Source of the DNA: Tribonema minus
Taxonomy: Eukaryota; Sar; Xanthophyceae; Tribonematales; Tribonemataceae
Direction of reading: 5' to 3'
DNA: 64,000 bases
Assembly (NCBI GenBank): GCA_017506865.1
Contig: JAFCMP010000525.1
Coordinates: forward strand, 1,884,660 to 1,948,659
Below are positions 11,141 to 20,127 of this stretch, piece after piece. Both the position numbers and the translations under genes were made by a program. Positions within the stretch are counted from its first letter, which is position 1, and each line of letters opens with the position of its first letter. The notes under the pieces were generated by a model that saw only the letters and a list, made by a program, of their open reading frames with translations, was not told the origin of the DNA and did no database searches.

Positions 11141-12090
11141 TGAAGAGCGCTGCAGGTGAGCCAACAAAATCACCCCCTCTGCCAGCGCCCGAAGTTAATA
11201 AATGTGAATAAGTCGCCCCGTGAAGCTTCTGCTGCTGCTGCGTGCCACTCATGGAGACGCTGCCGTGCGGTAACGACACCAATAATGCTTCAGGTGAGCT
11301 ATCAGCTCGCCTCCACTATTGCAGTTTCTAGCGATAAAATGTGAATAAGTCGCCCCCTGAAAGCTTCTGCTGCTGCTGCGTGCCACTCATGGAGACGCTG
11401 CTGTGCGGTAACGACACCAACAACGCTGCAGGCGAGCTATCGCATCGCCTCCTCTGAGTTTTGCAAAACGAGTAAACGTGAATAAGTCGCCCCCCGAAAG
11501 CTTCTGCTGGTGCTGCCTGCCACTCATGGAGACGCTGCCGTGCGGTAACGACACCAATAATGCTGCAGGCGAGCTATTACCTCGCCTCCACTATTGCAGT
11601 TTCTAGGCTAAGCGCTAAAATGTGAATAAGTCGCCCCCTGAAGCTTCTGCTTGTGCTGCGTGCTACCCATGGAGACGCTGCCGTGCGGTGACGACACCAA
11701 AAGGCTGCAGGTGAGCTTTTATCTCGCCTCCTCTGAGTTTTGCAAAACGAGTACACGTGAATAAGTCGCCCCCTGAAAGCTTCTGTTGATGCTACTCATG
11801 GAGACGCTACCGTGCGGTAACGACACCAATAACGCCGCAGGCGAGCTATTACATCGCCTCCTCTGAGTTTTGCAAAACGATTAAACGTGAATAAGTCGCC
11901 CCCTGAAAGCTTCTGCTGCTGCTGTGTACCACTCATGGAGACGCTGCCGTGCGGTAACGACACCAATAACGCTTCAGTTGAGCTATCATCTCGCCTCCTT
12001 AGCGTTTTGCTATTCATGAAGACACTGCCGTGTGGTAACGACACCAATGACGCTGCAGGTGAGCTATCATCTCGCCTGCACTGATCCATC
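11140..12090 (+). repeat. ~135-bp tandem repeat with a splice-donor-like core
   Basis: At least six units start with GTGAATAAGTCGCCCC near 11204, 11340, 11479, 11623, 11757 and 11887 (spacing about 130-144), plus a partial unit to about 12085. Each has AAGCTTCTGCT, an ATGGAGACGCTGCCGTGCGG core, ACGACACCAA, then in most copies a GCTGCAGGTGAGCT-like end and a TATC..CTCGCCTCC tail. The core can be read METLPCGNDTN, ending at a CAG|GTGAGC-like splice donor. Confidence 0.85.
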
Positions 12091-12483
12091 AGAAGTAAAT
12101 GCATCGCCTCCTGAAGCTTTGGGAAGACCGCTGCCGCTGCAGGATTGGCAGCACGCCGACTATGTTTTGACTTCAACCCCTCTGCTTTCAGCAACTTGTT
12201 CAGATCTCAATAACTCACCTAGCCAACGAACACCTTGCTGAACTTACCGTGAGTATAAATAACAATCCAATGACTGCAGCCAATTCTACCAGCAGGCACA
12301 AGCACCAGCATGTGTAACTATTGCATCATGTCCCAATATGCGGGTCACACGCAGGACATGGAACGGCGCCAACTCGCATAATGGATGAGAGAAGGGCTGC
12401 CAGAATGGTGAGAGGTCTATACATGCAGACTGACTACAAGAAGAACACCATGCAAGGACACATACACACCGTGTACTTGCGGC
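12091..12483. other. Spacer with a diverged copy of the dispersed 'GGCATGG' repeat
   Basis: No gene. Around 12290-12375 the order AGCAGGCACAAGC, TTGCATCATG, CACGCAGGACATGGA, CGGCGCC resembles the repeat copies at 14.56, 14.93, 16.5 and 35.5 kb. Confidence 0.35.
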
Positions 12484-14142
12484 TCAGTTTTCATTGATGT
12501 GCGGACCCTCAAAGAAGTCTGTCATGAGGCTCTGCTTAACCTGCGCATGCTGCTGCCCAAGATGCATGATCGCACGCTGCGCGAGGCTCTTGGCACTCTG
12601 CCACAATGCGGGCCATGCCTCATCTGCTACCCCTAACGCTGCAGCCAGGGTGTGGCAGATCTCTGTGAACCCCCTGGACGCGTCTACGTCTATGTTGAGA
12701 GCCCCCTCCACTGGTGGCAATCTGTCTCGTGTGCGCACGACCTGGTAGCCCCTTTGAGCGAGCGCCAGCGTGTCCTGCACGTCTTTGGGCTTGTCTTTGT
12801 GCCAGAAATAGCCGTCGTGGAAGAATGCACGCTGCCCCACCATCATGTCTGGCATCACCACCTCTTCCCACTTAAACCGCTGGCTGATGGCTTCAATGAA
12901 TTTGTGCAGGTCATCACCGCCACCCCAAACCACAAATGCTGTAGCGTCCGTGAAGATCTCCTCAACAGACCTCCTGCCAATGTTGTCAATGTGGCAAATG
13001 GGGCCACGGCAGTACCCCAATCGCCGCCCGTGTTCGCACCGCTTAGTAATCACATTCTCCATATCGCTCTCCTTGTGATCTGCACAACGCAAAGGGCGCA
13101 TCCAATCATATCCGCAGGTTGGTTGCTTGCTGCATTGCTCGCACCGCTTATTGATCACGTCCTTTTCCATGCCCTCCTCCCTGTGGTCAGCGCAGCGCAG
13201 AGGACGCCTCCAGTCATACCCGAAGCTTGGGTGCTTGCTGCATTGCTCGCATCGCTTATTGACCACGTCCTCCATGCCTTCCTCCCTGTGATCAGCGCAT
13301 CGCAGAGGGCGTATCCAATCATATCCGAAGCTTGGTTGCTTGCTGCATTGCTCACACTGTTTGCTAATCACATTCTCCATGCCCTCCTCCCTGTGATCGG
13401 CGCAGCGCAGAGGGCACATCCAATCATACCCGAAGCATGGATGCTTGCTGCATTGCTCACACTGTTTGCTAACTACATTCTCCATGCCCTCCTCCCTGTG
13501 ATCGGCGCAGCACAGAGGGCGCCTCCAAACATACCCGAAGCTTGGTTGCTTGCTACATTGCTCACACTGTTTGCTAACTACATTCTCCATGCCCTCCTCC
13601 ATGTGATCAGTGCAGCGCAGAGGGCGCCTCCAATCATACCCGAAGCTTGCTTGCTTGCTGCATTGCTCACACTGTTTGCAAACTACATTCTCCATGCCCT
13701 CCTCCTTGTGTGTTATGCACCACTGTGCTCCTGCGCCGGTGATGCCATATGTAGTTAGCTTCTCGCACCCCTCTGCGCGGCAAATCTTGTAATGGCGGTG
13801 GTCTTCACACCACTTGCGTTTCGCTGGCTTGCCGCAGTCTGGTACCGGGCACGTTTTGGCAGGTTCTGCAGACTTACCCCCACTTCTCTTGCCTCGCTTG
13901 CGTTTGCCACTAACCGCCCCCTCTTTTCCGGGCTTTGGGTGTTGACTGGTGTCGTCTCCGCATGGAGGGTTTATGCTGCTGCCGAGGAGCGTGACAGTGG
14001 CCAGCGGTGGCATGGGCAGGGTGGGCGTAGAGAGGGCGCTGACAAAGCGGTCAAAGTAGTGGCGTGCCGCCCACTTAGCGGTCAACCTCATCATGACTGC
14101 TCCCTTGGTACAGTTTGGCACATCGTCATCCATGCGTGACAT
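12484..14142 (-). CDS. EsV-1-7-like Cys/His repeat protein fused to a Vsr-like PD-(D/E)XK nuclease
   Basis: A single-exon frame; the first ATG is at 14142 (552 residues), although the frame stays open to 14160. In residue numbers counted from 14160, a basic stretch KRKRGKRSGGK lies at 86-96 (possible nuclear signal). Two diverged Cys/His modules follow, then six near-identical ~35-residue repeats over about 150-370 of the form HREEGMENV..KxCEQCSKQPSFGY..RPLRCAD, and a last degenerate unit (KRCEHGRRLGYC). The repeats resemble EsV-1-7 modules of Ectocarpus virus and brown-algal IMM proteins, with C-x2-C in place of the usual wider spacing. The last ~180 residues contain FFHDGYFWH (Asp about 449), then RGYQVVRTRDRLPP, the pattern of very-short-patch-repair-type endonucleases. 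Probable role: DNA-binding nuclease. The 105-bp DNA repeat shows recent unit duplication. The substrate is unknown. Confidence 0.7.
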   Translation of the reverse strand: MSRMDDDVPNCTKGAVMMRLTAKWAARHYFDRFVSALSTPTLPMPPLATVTLLGSSINPPCGDDTSQHPKPGKEGAVSGKRKRGKRSGGKSAEPAKTCPVPDCGKPAKRKWCEDHRHYKICRAEGCEKLTTYGITGAGAQWCITHKEEGMENVVCKQCEQCSKQASFGYDWRRPLRCTDHMEEGMENVVSKQCEQCSKQPSFGYVWRRPLCCADHREEGMENVVSKQCEQCSKHPCFGYDWMCPLRCADHREEGMENVISKQCEQCSKQPSFGYDWIRPLRCADHREEGMEDVVNKRCEQCSKHPSFGYDWRRPLRCADHREEGMEKDVINKRCEQCSKQPTCGYDWMRPLRCADHKESDMENVITKRCEHGRRLGYCRGPICHIDNIGRRSVEEIFTDATAFVVWGGGDDLHKFIEAISQRFKWEEVVMPDMMVGQRAFFHDGYFWHKDKPKDVQDTLALAQRGYQVVRTRDRLPPVEGALNIDVDASRGFTEICHTLAAALGVADEAWPALWQSAKSLAQRAIMHLGQQHAQVKQSLMTDFFEGPHINEN

Positions 14143-14274
14143 CTTGCTGTGCGTATACACCGCGCGCCAATGTCGGAGTTGCGATGTGTGTCCTGTAAGG
14201 CCGAGAGTGAATGACAGTGGATAGGCAGCGTGAATTGTATTTAATTGCAGCCTTTGAATTCTGCAATTAAACCC

Positions 14275-14295
14275 GTGCCGAATCTCCGAGTCGGG
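14275..14295 (-). promoter_or_regulatory. Upstream motif shared with the tyrosine recombinase gene
   Basis: GTGCCGAATCTCCGAGTCGGG (given here on the + strand) lies 133 bases upstream of the nuclease ATG. The 13-mer GTGCCGAATCTCC recurs at 40902-40914, about 122 bases upstream of the recombinase ATG, in the same orientation relative to its gene. This may be a promoter element or a recombinase-binding site. Confidence 0.4.
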
Positions 14296-15540
14296 TATAT
14301 CTGCTGAATATTATTCAAGTTGAACCTCGACCTGTCCTTACCTCACGCTTGCTGGCTTTGCCGGAACCTGTTCAATCACCTCGCTAATCTATACCCTCTC
14401 CGGTTCTGTGAGGTTGTGATGTACAGTCGCTCGTCACATGAAACTCAATATTTTTTTTTAGCATCTGCCATCCACTTGCTTTTGCAACTACATATTCGAT
14501 TGCGTGAGACTGAAACAAAAGATGTAAATGCTAAAAAATAAATGATTGCAGCCATGATTGTGTCAGCAGGCACGTGCTCCGAAATCTTTCACAATTGCAT
14601 CAATGCACTATGTGTGCCTTTACGCAGGGCATGCTGCGGCACCGACTCGTACAGTGTCAGCCAGTGAGTACATCGCACCCAAGTGTGCCGCAGCACAGAG
14701 CATGCTGAAGCATTTACTGATAAACTGGAGTGAGCCTGCCCACAGGGTGAGAGTTCAACACATGACAACCATTTTTTTGACGACTTCTACAATCTGGCCG
14801 TCATCTGTGTCGCATCATCTCATCATGCGCTGTTGTGGTAGGTTGTAAGGCGTAAATAATCATGGCTCAAGTGCAGGTGAGATCAGGCTAAAGAGAATCA
14901 ATCTGTCCCTACACGAGTACTCGCCATGGCACAAGCGGCAACATCCGTAGCAATTGTAGCCATTGCATCAATCGCAACACGTGTGCCACGCAGGGCATGG
15001 CCCGGCGCCAGACTTGTGCAGTGGCAGACAGTGACAGATACTACGCCCAACCGTGCAGCAGCACCGAGCCACAGGTGTGTTGCTCTTCGCTACGTTGCTT
15101 CCTCTCTGCCTCCCTGTGCGCTATATATGCCAACGCATGCTCCTGTCGTGCACGCGCCTCCCTCGCTGCCTCCATATCCGCCATGTGTGCCGAGGCAGGG
15201 ATGTATTTGGTGGTGCCTGGTGGTGCCTGTTGACAGTGATGTGAATGGAGTTGCTCATAGTGACATTGTGTGATTGACGCTCCACTAACCGTGACCCCGC
15301 GCCTGTTGAAATGTAGTTCCGTCACTTGCAAGTCACGAATGTACAAACTCCACTTCGGCGGGGACACGTACAGGGGCAAAGGCGTTGTACTTGACACGAC
15401 TGTGCGTGCCCTGACAGCCAGCAAATACCTTGCGGGCAAGTACAACGCGGCCACCAAGGACGGACATACTGCGGACGTGGGGGAAAAGGAGAAGCTGGAC
15501 CACCACGATGGCGCACTGAGCTCGTCGTGGTAGTTTGTTC
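14296..15540. other. Non-coding stretch with dispersed repeat copies
   Basis: No supported gene. Copies of a dispersed repeat (CATCAATGCA..ACGTGTG..ACGCAGGGCATGG..CGGC) lie at about 14560-14760 and 14940-15060. One satellite half-monomer (CAGGTGAGATCAGGCTAA to CGAGTACTCGCCAT) lies at about 14856-14930 in the orientation of the 16.9-19.6 kb array. A frame at 15270-15533 (87 residues) is unidentified. Confidence 0.5.
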
Positions 15541-15551
15541 CCTTTGTACAG

Positions 15552-15890
15552 GAGTCGTACGGGCGGCTAGGAACTCAGGCTTGCCGGTTCATCAAGGACC
15601 TAGCAATGCACTCGGCACTGTGCGCAGGGGGTAAGGAACCGCAGATAAAGCGCAGAGCCGCAGCCAACAAGCAGATAGTTGCGGCGCTGAGCCGGTCGCT
15701 GGCGCAGGAGCTCGCAGAGCGCATCATGGCATATGCACGTGGTGCGGAGAGGCTTGGCTGCGTGGCGCGCCCGGTTTCGGCGGTGCTCGGATTTGGCACT
15801 GTCTAAACAGCGCCGCCCACAGATTACCCATGTTGGCTACACAAACGACCGGCCTCCCTCGCGGCCTTATTAATACGAGAATATGAGTAC
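15552..15890 (+). mobile_element. 3' end of a retroelement, with ORF tail
   Basis: The frame running to TAA at 15804-15806 encodes ESYGRLGTQACRFIKDLA, then KRRAAANKQIVAALSRSL and a short tail. From 15617 to about 15890 the DNA matches the reverse complement of 49.71-49.985 kb, including non-coding sequence past the stop (GACCGGCCTCCCTCGCGGCC, AATACGAGA.TATGA). A dispersed sequence sharing a 3' end but with different 5' limits is the usual sign of a non-LTR retrotransposon. The peptide resembles, loosely, C-terminal tails seen after retroelement RTs; no catalytic motif is present. Confidence 0.55.
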
Positions 15891-15934
15891 AAAATCGAAA
15901 GAGTAGACACCACCAAATTGAGAGAGGTAAAAGT

Positions 15935-16438
15935 ATGCCTATAGAAGGTGAGCAGGGACTGACTATGTCAGCTGCTATAGCAAACCTGAAAGGCGTCGGC
16001 GAGGTCACAGCTCGTGTCTTCAAGTTAGCCGGGTACAATACAGTTGATGACTTGCACGGTTTCAATGCTGATGACAGGAATCTTAGAGAAGCAGCGGAGC
16101 AAGTCAGGGTTGAAAGCGGGTTCCCTGTTGCATACACCAAGGCCATGCTGCTGCGGTGTGTCAACATCATCTACAGGGCTAAACATGCCGAAGCTGCGCC
16201 ATACGTTCCGGCACATTTTCAATGCCCCGTTGCCCTCGATTGGCTGGTGAACCCTGTAATCACCCCAAGTGGCATCACATACTCACAGGCGGAACTTGAG
16301 CTTTGGGTGCGCGAGAATGGCACGGATCCTGTTGCTCGCAGTCACCTTGCTATGAGCGAGGTGATCCCTAATCTTGCCATTGCAACTGCAGTGCACTATC
16401 ATCGTGCACACCACACGATTTTCAACTTCATGTGCTGA
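15935..16438 (+). CDS. HhH + U-box protein, putative E3 ubiquitin ligase
   Basis: A single-exon frame of 167 residues starting at ATG 15935, after an A-rich leader, with TGA at the end. Residues ~13-45 (AIANLKGVGEVTARVFKLAG) look like a helix-hairpin-helix unit of the kind found in DNA-binding and repair proteins. Residues ~93-155 form a U-box: VPAHFQCPVALDWLVNPVI, PSGITYSQAELELWV, GTDPVARS, VIPNLAIATAV. U-box proteins recruit E2 enzymes and ubiquitinate targets. Pairing an HhH with a U-box in so small a protein is unusual. Intron-free and beside other intron-free genes of the same region, it may belong to a mobile or viral cassette. The HhH call is weaker than the U-box. Confidence 0.75.
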   Translation: MPIEGEQGLTMSAAIANLKGVGEVTARVFKLAGYNTVDDLHGFNADDRNLREAAEQVRVESGFPVAYTKAMLLRCVNIIYRAKHAEAAPYVPAHFQCPVALDWLVNPVITPSGITYSQAELELWVRENGTDPVARSHLAMSEVIPNLAIATAVHYHRAHHTIFNFMC

Positions 16439-16479
16439 TCTTCGCACACGCTCTTATGCTCAAGCCACACACATGGAAT

Positions 16480-16790
16480 GTAAGAGCACATGTTATTGCT
16501 GGTGTTGGTGCCTTGCTTGCCAATGCATTGTGCACGCTCTCTTTCATCCACCTGCTTCCTGGTGATACCACCTGCAGGGCATGGACTGGCGCCAAGCTTG
16601 TACAGCTCAAGGGCACATGCACCATTTCTTATTGATGTTCTTGATGGTGTTGGTTTCTTGCTTGCCAATGCATTGTGCACTCTTTTTCTCATGCCCCTGC
16701 CACCTGCTTCCTGGTGACACCACCTGCAGGGCATGGACTGGCGCCAAGCTTGTACAGCTCATGCTTAAAAGTCAACACAAGGTCAGCCTG
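16480..16790 (+). repeat. Two-unit tandem copy of a dispersed repeat (~145 bp)
   Basis: The block GGTGTTGGT..CTTGCTTGCCAATGCATTGTGCAC..CACCTGCAGGGCATGGACTGGCGCCAAGCTTGTACAGCTC occurs at about 16500-16608 and again at 16645-16760. Its 3' part also occurs at 35529-35560, next to the retrotransposon. Confidence 0.8.
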
Positions 16791-16859
16791 CCAAGGATGG
16801 TGAGAGCTCAACACATGCCAACTGTATTCTTGTATTTTTGAAAGTTTCTGAGGCTGTTC

Positions 16860-19578
16860 CTGTCGAGAAAAGCATTCACAACGTGCAAATAATTGTGGCT
16901 CAGGATCGGAAGTGGGGGTGAGGTCGGGCTAAGAGAGGTTCAAACATCGCCAGCATAAGCAGTCCCCATGCTCAGCCTTACAGCGCAGAGTTGAACTTAT
17001 GCTGAAAGTTGAAGTTGCTGTGGCTGGGCCTGTCGGAAAAAGTAGTTTTCAGAGGCTGACCCTAAATGGGGTCGGTACGACGCTCGCCAGGTTTTCGTAA
17101 AGTGCAAATAATTATGGTCCAGCATCAAAAGTGTAGGTGAGATCAGGCTAAGAGAGGTTCCAGCTGTCCCTACATGAGCGCTCGCCATACTAAGCCATAC
17201 CGCCTACAGTTGAACTTATGCTAAACTTCATCTTCCTGAGTCTTGAGCCTGTCGAGACAAGGGTTCATAAAGTGCAAGTAATAATGGCTCAGGATCAAAA
17301 GGGTTCACAAAGTGCAACTAATTATGGCTCAGGATCGAAAGTGTGGGTGAGGTCGGGCTAAGAGAGGTTCAAACATCGCCAGCATAAGCAGTCGCCATGC
17401 TCAGCCTTACAGCGCAGAGTTGAACTTATGCTGAAAGTTGAAGTTGCTGTGGCTGGGCCTGTCGAAAAAAGTATTTTTCAGAGGCTGACCCTAAATGGGG
17501 TCGGTACGACGCTCGCCAGGTTTTCGTAAAGTGCAAATAATTATGGTCCAGCATCAAAAGTGTAGGTGAGATCAGGCTGAGAGAGGTTCCAGCTGTCCCT
17601 ACACGAGCGCTCGCCATACTAAGCCATACCGCCTGCAGTTGAACTTATGCTAAACTTCAACTTCCTTAGTCTGGTCCTGTCGAGAAAAGGGTTCACAAAG
17701 TGCAAATAATTATGGCTCAGGATCGAAAGTGTGGGTGAGGTCGGGCTAAGAGAGGTTCAAACATCGCCAGCATAAGCAGTCGCCATGCTCAGCCTTACAG
17801 CGCAGAGTTGAACTTATGCTGAAAGTTGAAGTTGCTGTGGCTGGGCCTGTCGAAAAAAGTATTTTTCAGAGGCTGACCCTAAATGGGGTCGGTACGACGC
17901 TCGCCAGGTTTTCGTAAAGTGCAAATAATTATGGTCCAGCATCAAAAGTGTAGGTGAGATCAGGCTGAGAGAGGTTCCAGCTGTCCCTACACGAGCGCTC
18001 GCCATACTAAGCCATACCGCCTGCAGTTGAACTTATGCTAAACTTCAACTTCCTTAGTCTGGTCCTGTCGAGAAAAGGGTTCACAAAGTGCAAATAATTA
18101 TGGCTCAGGATCGAAAGTGTGGGTGAGGTCGGGCTAAGAGAGGTTCAAACATCGCCAGCATAAGCAGTCGCCATGCTCAGCCTTACAGCGCAGAGTTGAA
18201 CTTATGCTGAAAGTTGAAGTTGCTGTGGCTGGGCCTGTCGAAAAAAGTATTTTTCAGAGGCTGACCCTAAATGGGGTCGGTACGACGCTCGCCAGGTTTT
18301 CGTAAAGTGCAAATAATTATGGTCCAGCATCAAAAGTGTAGGTGAGATCAGGCTGAGAGAGGTTCCAGCTGTCCCTACATGAGCGCTCGCCATACTAAGC
18401 CATACCGCCTACAGTTGAACTTGTACTGCAACTTCAACTTCCTTAGTCTGGTCCTGTCGAGAAAAGGGTTCACAAAGTGCAAATAATTATGGCTCAGGAT
18501 CGAAAGTGTGGGTGAGGTCGGGCTAAGAGAGGTTCAAACATCGCCAGCATAAGCAGTCGCCATGCTCAGCCTTACAGCGCAGAGTTGAACTTGTGCTGAA
18601 AGTTGAAGTTGCTGTGGCTGGGCCTGTCGAAAAAAGTATTTTTCAGAGGCTGACCCTACATGGGGTCGGTACGACGCTCGCCAGGTTTTCGTAAAGTGCA
18701 AATAATTATGGTCCAGCATCAAAAGTGTAGGTGAGATCAGGCTGAGAGAGGTTCCAGCTGTCCCTACATGAGCGCTCGCCATACTAAGCCATACCGCCTA
18801 CAGTTGAACTTGTACTGCAACTTCAACTTCCTTAGTCTGGTCCTGTCGAGAAAAGGGTTCACAAAGTGCAAATAATTATGGCTCAGGATCGAAAGTGTGG
18901 GTGAGGTCGGGCTAAGAGAGGTTCAAACATCGCCAGCATAAGCAGTCGCCATGCTCAGCCTTACAGCGCAGAGTTGAACTTATGCTGAAAGTTGAAGTTG
19001 CTGTGGCTGGGCCTGGTCGAAAAAAGTATTTTTCAGAGGCTGACCCTAAATGGGGTCGGTACGACGCTCGCCAGGTTTTCGTAAAGTGCAAATAATTATG
19101 GTCCAGCATCAAAAGTGTAGGTGAGATCAGGCTGAGAGAGGTTCCAGCTGTCCCTACATGAGCGCTCGCCATACTAAGCCATACCGCCTACAGTTGAACT
19201 TGTACTGCAACTTCAACTTCCTTAGTCTGGTCCTGTCGAGAAAAGGGTTCACAAAGTGCAAATAATTATGGCTCAGGATCGGAAGTGTGGGTGAGGTCGG
19301 GCTAAGAGCGGTTCAAACATCGCCACCATTAGCAGTCGCCATACTCAGCCTTACAGCGCAGAGTTGAACTTATGCTGAAAGTTGAAGTTGCTGTGGCTGG
19401 GCCTGTCGGAAAAAGTATTTTTCAGAGGCTGACCCTAAATGGGGTCGGTACGACGCTCGCCAGGTTCTCGTAAATTGCAAATAATTATGGTCCAGCATCA
19501 AAGGTGTAGGTGAGATCAGGCTAAGAGAGGTTTCAGCTGTCTCTACATGAGCGCTCGCCATACTAAGCCATAACGGTA
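16860..19578 (+). repeat. ~388-bp satellite array, seven units, forward orientation
   Basis: Each unit holds two diverged half-monomers: (A) GTGCAAATAATTATGGCTCA to CGCAGAGTTGAACTTATGC and (B) GTGCAAATAATTATGGTCCA to the TGCAGTTGAACTTATGC-like end. The B landmark (CGAGCGCTCGCCATACTAAG or close) falls at about 17180, 17610, 17998, 18386, 18775, 19165 and 19553. The spacing is 388-390 except for a first step of about 429, caused by a ~41-bp internal duplication. The central units are almost identical, so the array was recently homogenised. The repeated 63-residue minus-strand frames in it are by-products of the repeat. Confidence 0.92.
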
Positions 19579-19691
19579 TATGCTTCGCCGGGAACAACTC
19601 AACAGTTCAACTACTCTTGTTGCTCAGCAACTCATGTGTTCGTCGTACTCTCATGTATTCCATCTGTCACAACTGCATCAATGCAACACGT

Positions 19692-19696
19692 GTAAC
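19692..19696. repeat. Target-site duplication GTAAC, left copy
   Basis: GTAAC sits directly before the TGTGTT start of the left LTR and is repeated at 35524-35528 directly after the CACCACA end of the right LTR. Joining the flanks restores a copy of the dispersed repeat seen at 14.9 kb. Confidence 0.8.
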
Positions 19697-19959
19697 TGTG
19701 TTGAGAACCTCACACGCCGTACAGACTAACGGAGTTGCACTACACGGTCAATGACGAACAGAGCAGACAGCACACTGACACCTCACAGCACCTCTAAAGC
19801 AAGTGTGTGTGTTATCAGGCTATCGCTCACTCTGCAGTGACAGAAGAGATCACCCAAATCAACCAACTGTAACCGCCAATCCAAGAACTGTCTTGGAACT
19901 GTCCCAAACTTGAAGAAGAGACAAGTTGAACCAGGTGGCACCAATCCAGTGGCACCACA
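19697..19959 (-). repeat. 3' LTR of the Gypsy element (263 bp)
   Basis: On the + strand it runs TGTGTTGAGAACC ... GGCACCACA, so it has TG..CA ends. Positions 19725-19959 are identical, by eye, to 35289-35523. The first 28 bases (19697-19724), the U5 end in element orientation, are absent from the other LTR. Confidence 0.85.
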
Positions 19960-19975
19960 GTCACCCCCCCTAGGG
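19960..19975 (-). promoter_or_regulatory. Polypurine tract
   Basis: In element orientation, TAGGGGGGGTGAC lies immediately upstream of the 3' LTR start TGTGGTGCC. This is the expected primer site for plus-strand DNA synthesis. Confidence 0.6.
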
Positions 19976-20127
19976 CTTTGCTAGGCCCGAGAACAGAGAA
20001 GCAACCATGACTTCACTATGCGTGATTACGACACGACACAAGTGCAAGACTTGCACCCTAGAACATGTGAACTGTCTCTCACCCAGCGCACATGCGCTAT
20101 GCACGAAGAACACACATGAATGCTATA

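Noticed and set aside
12652..13758. 368-residue plus-strand frame opposite the nuclease gene
   Set aside because: It mirrors the 105-bp repeat of the minus-strand gene and has no recognisable domain; the Cys/His pattern is on the minus strand.
14560..15060. Plus-strand frames in the dispersed repeat region as genes
   Set aside because: Short, without motifs, and overlapping repeat copies found elsewhere in the window.
16860..19578. Regular repeats as a possible CRISPR array
   Set aside because: The unit is ~388 bp with no short-repeat/unique-spacer pattern, no cas genes, and the DNA is eukaryotic.
16997..19597. A series of near-identical 63-86-residue minus-strand frames
   Set aside because: They recur with the 388-bp satellite period and have no independent coding signs; they are by-products of the repeat.
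19725..19961. LTR ends set at ACT..AGT (the raw limits of the identical block)
   Set aside because: That leaves no target duplication; TG..CA ends at 19697 and 19959 give GTAAC on both sides and restore the dispersed repeat.
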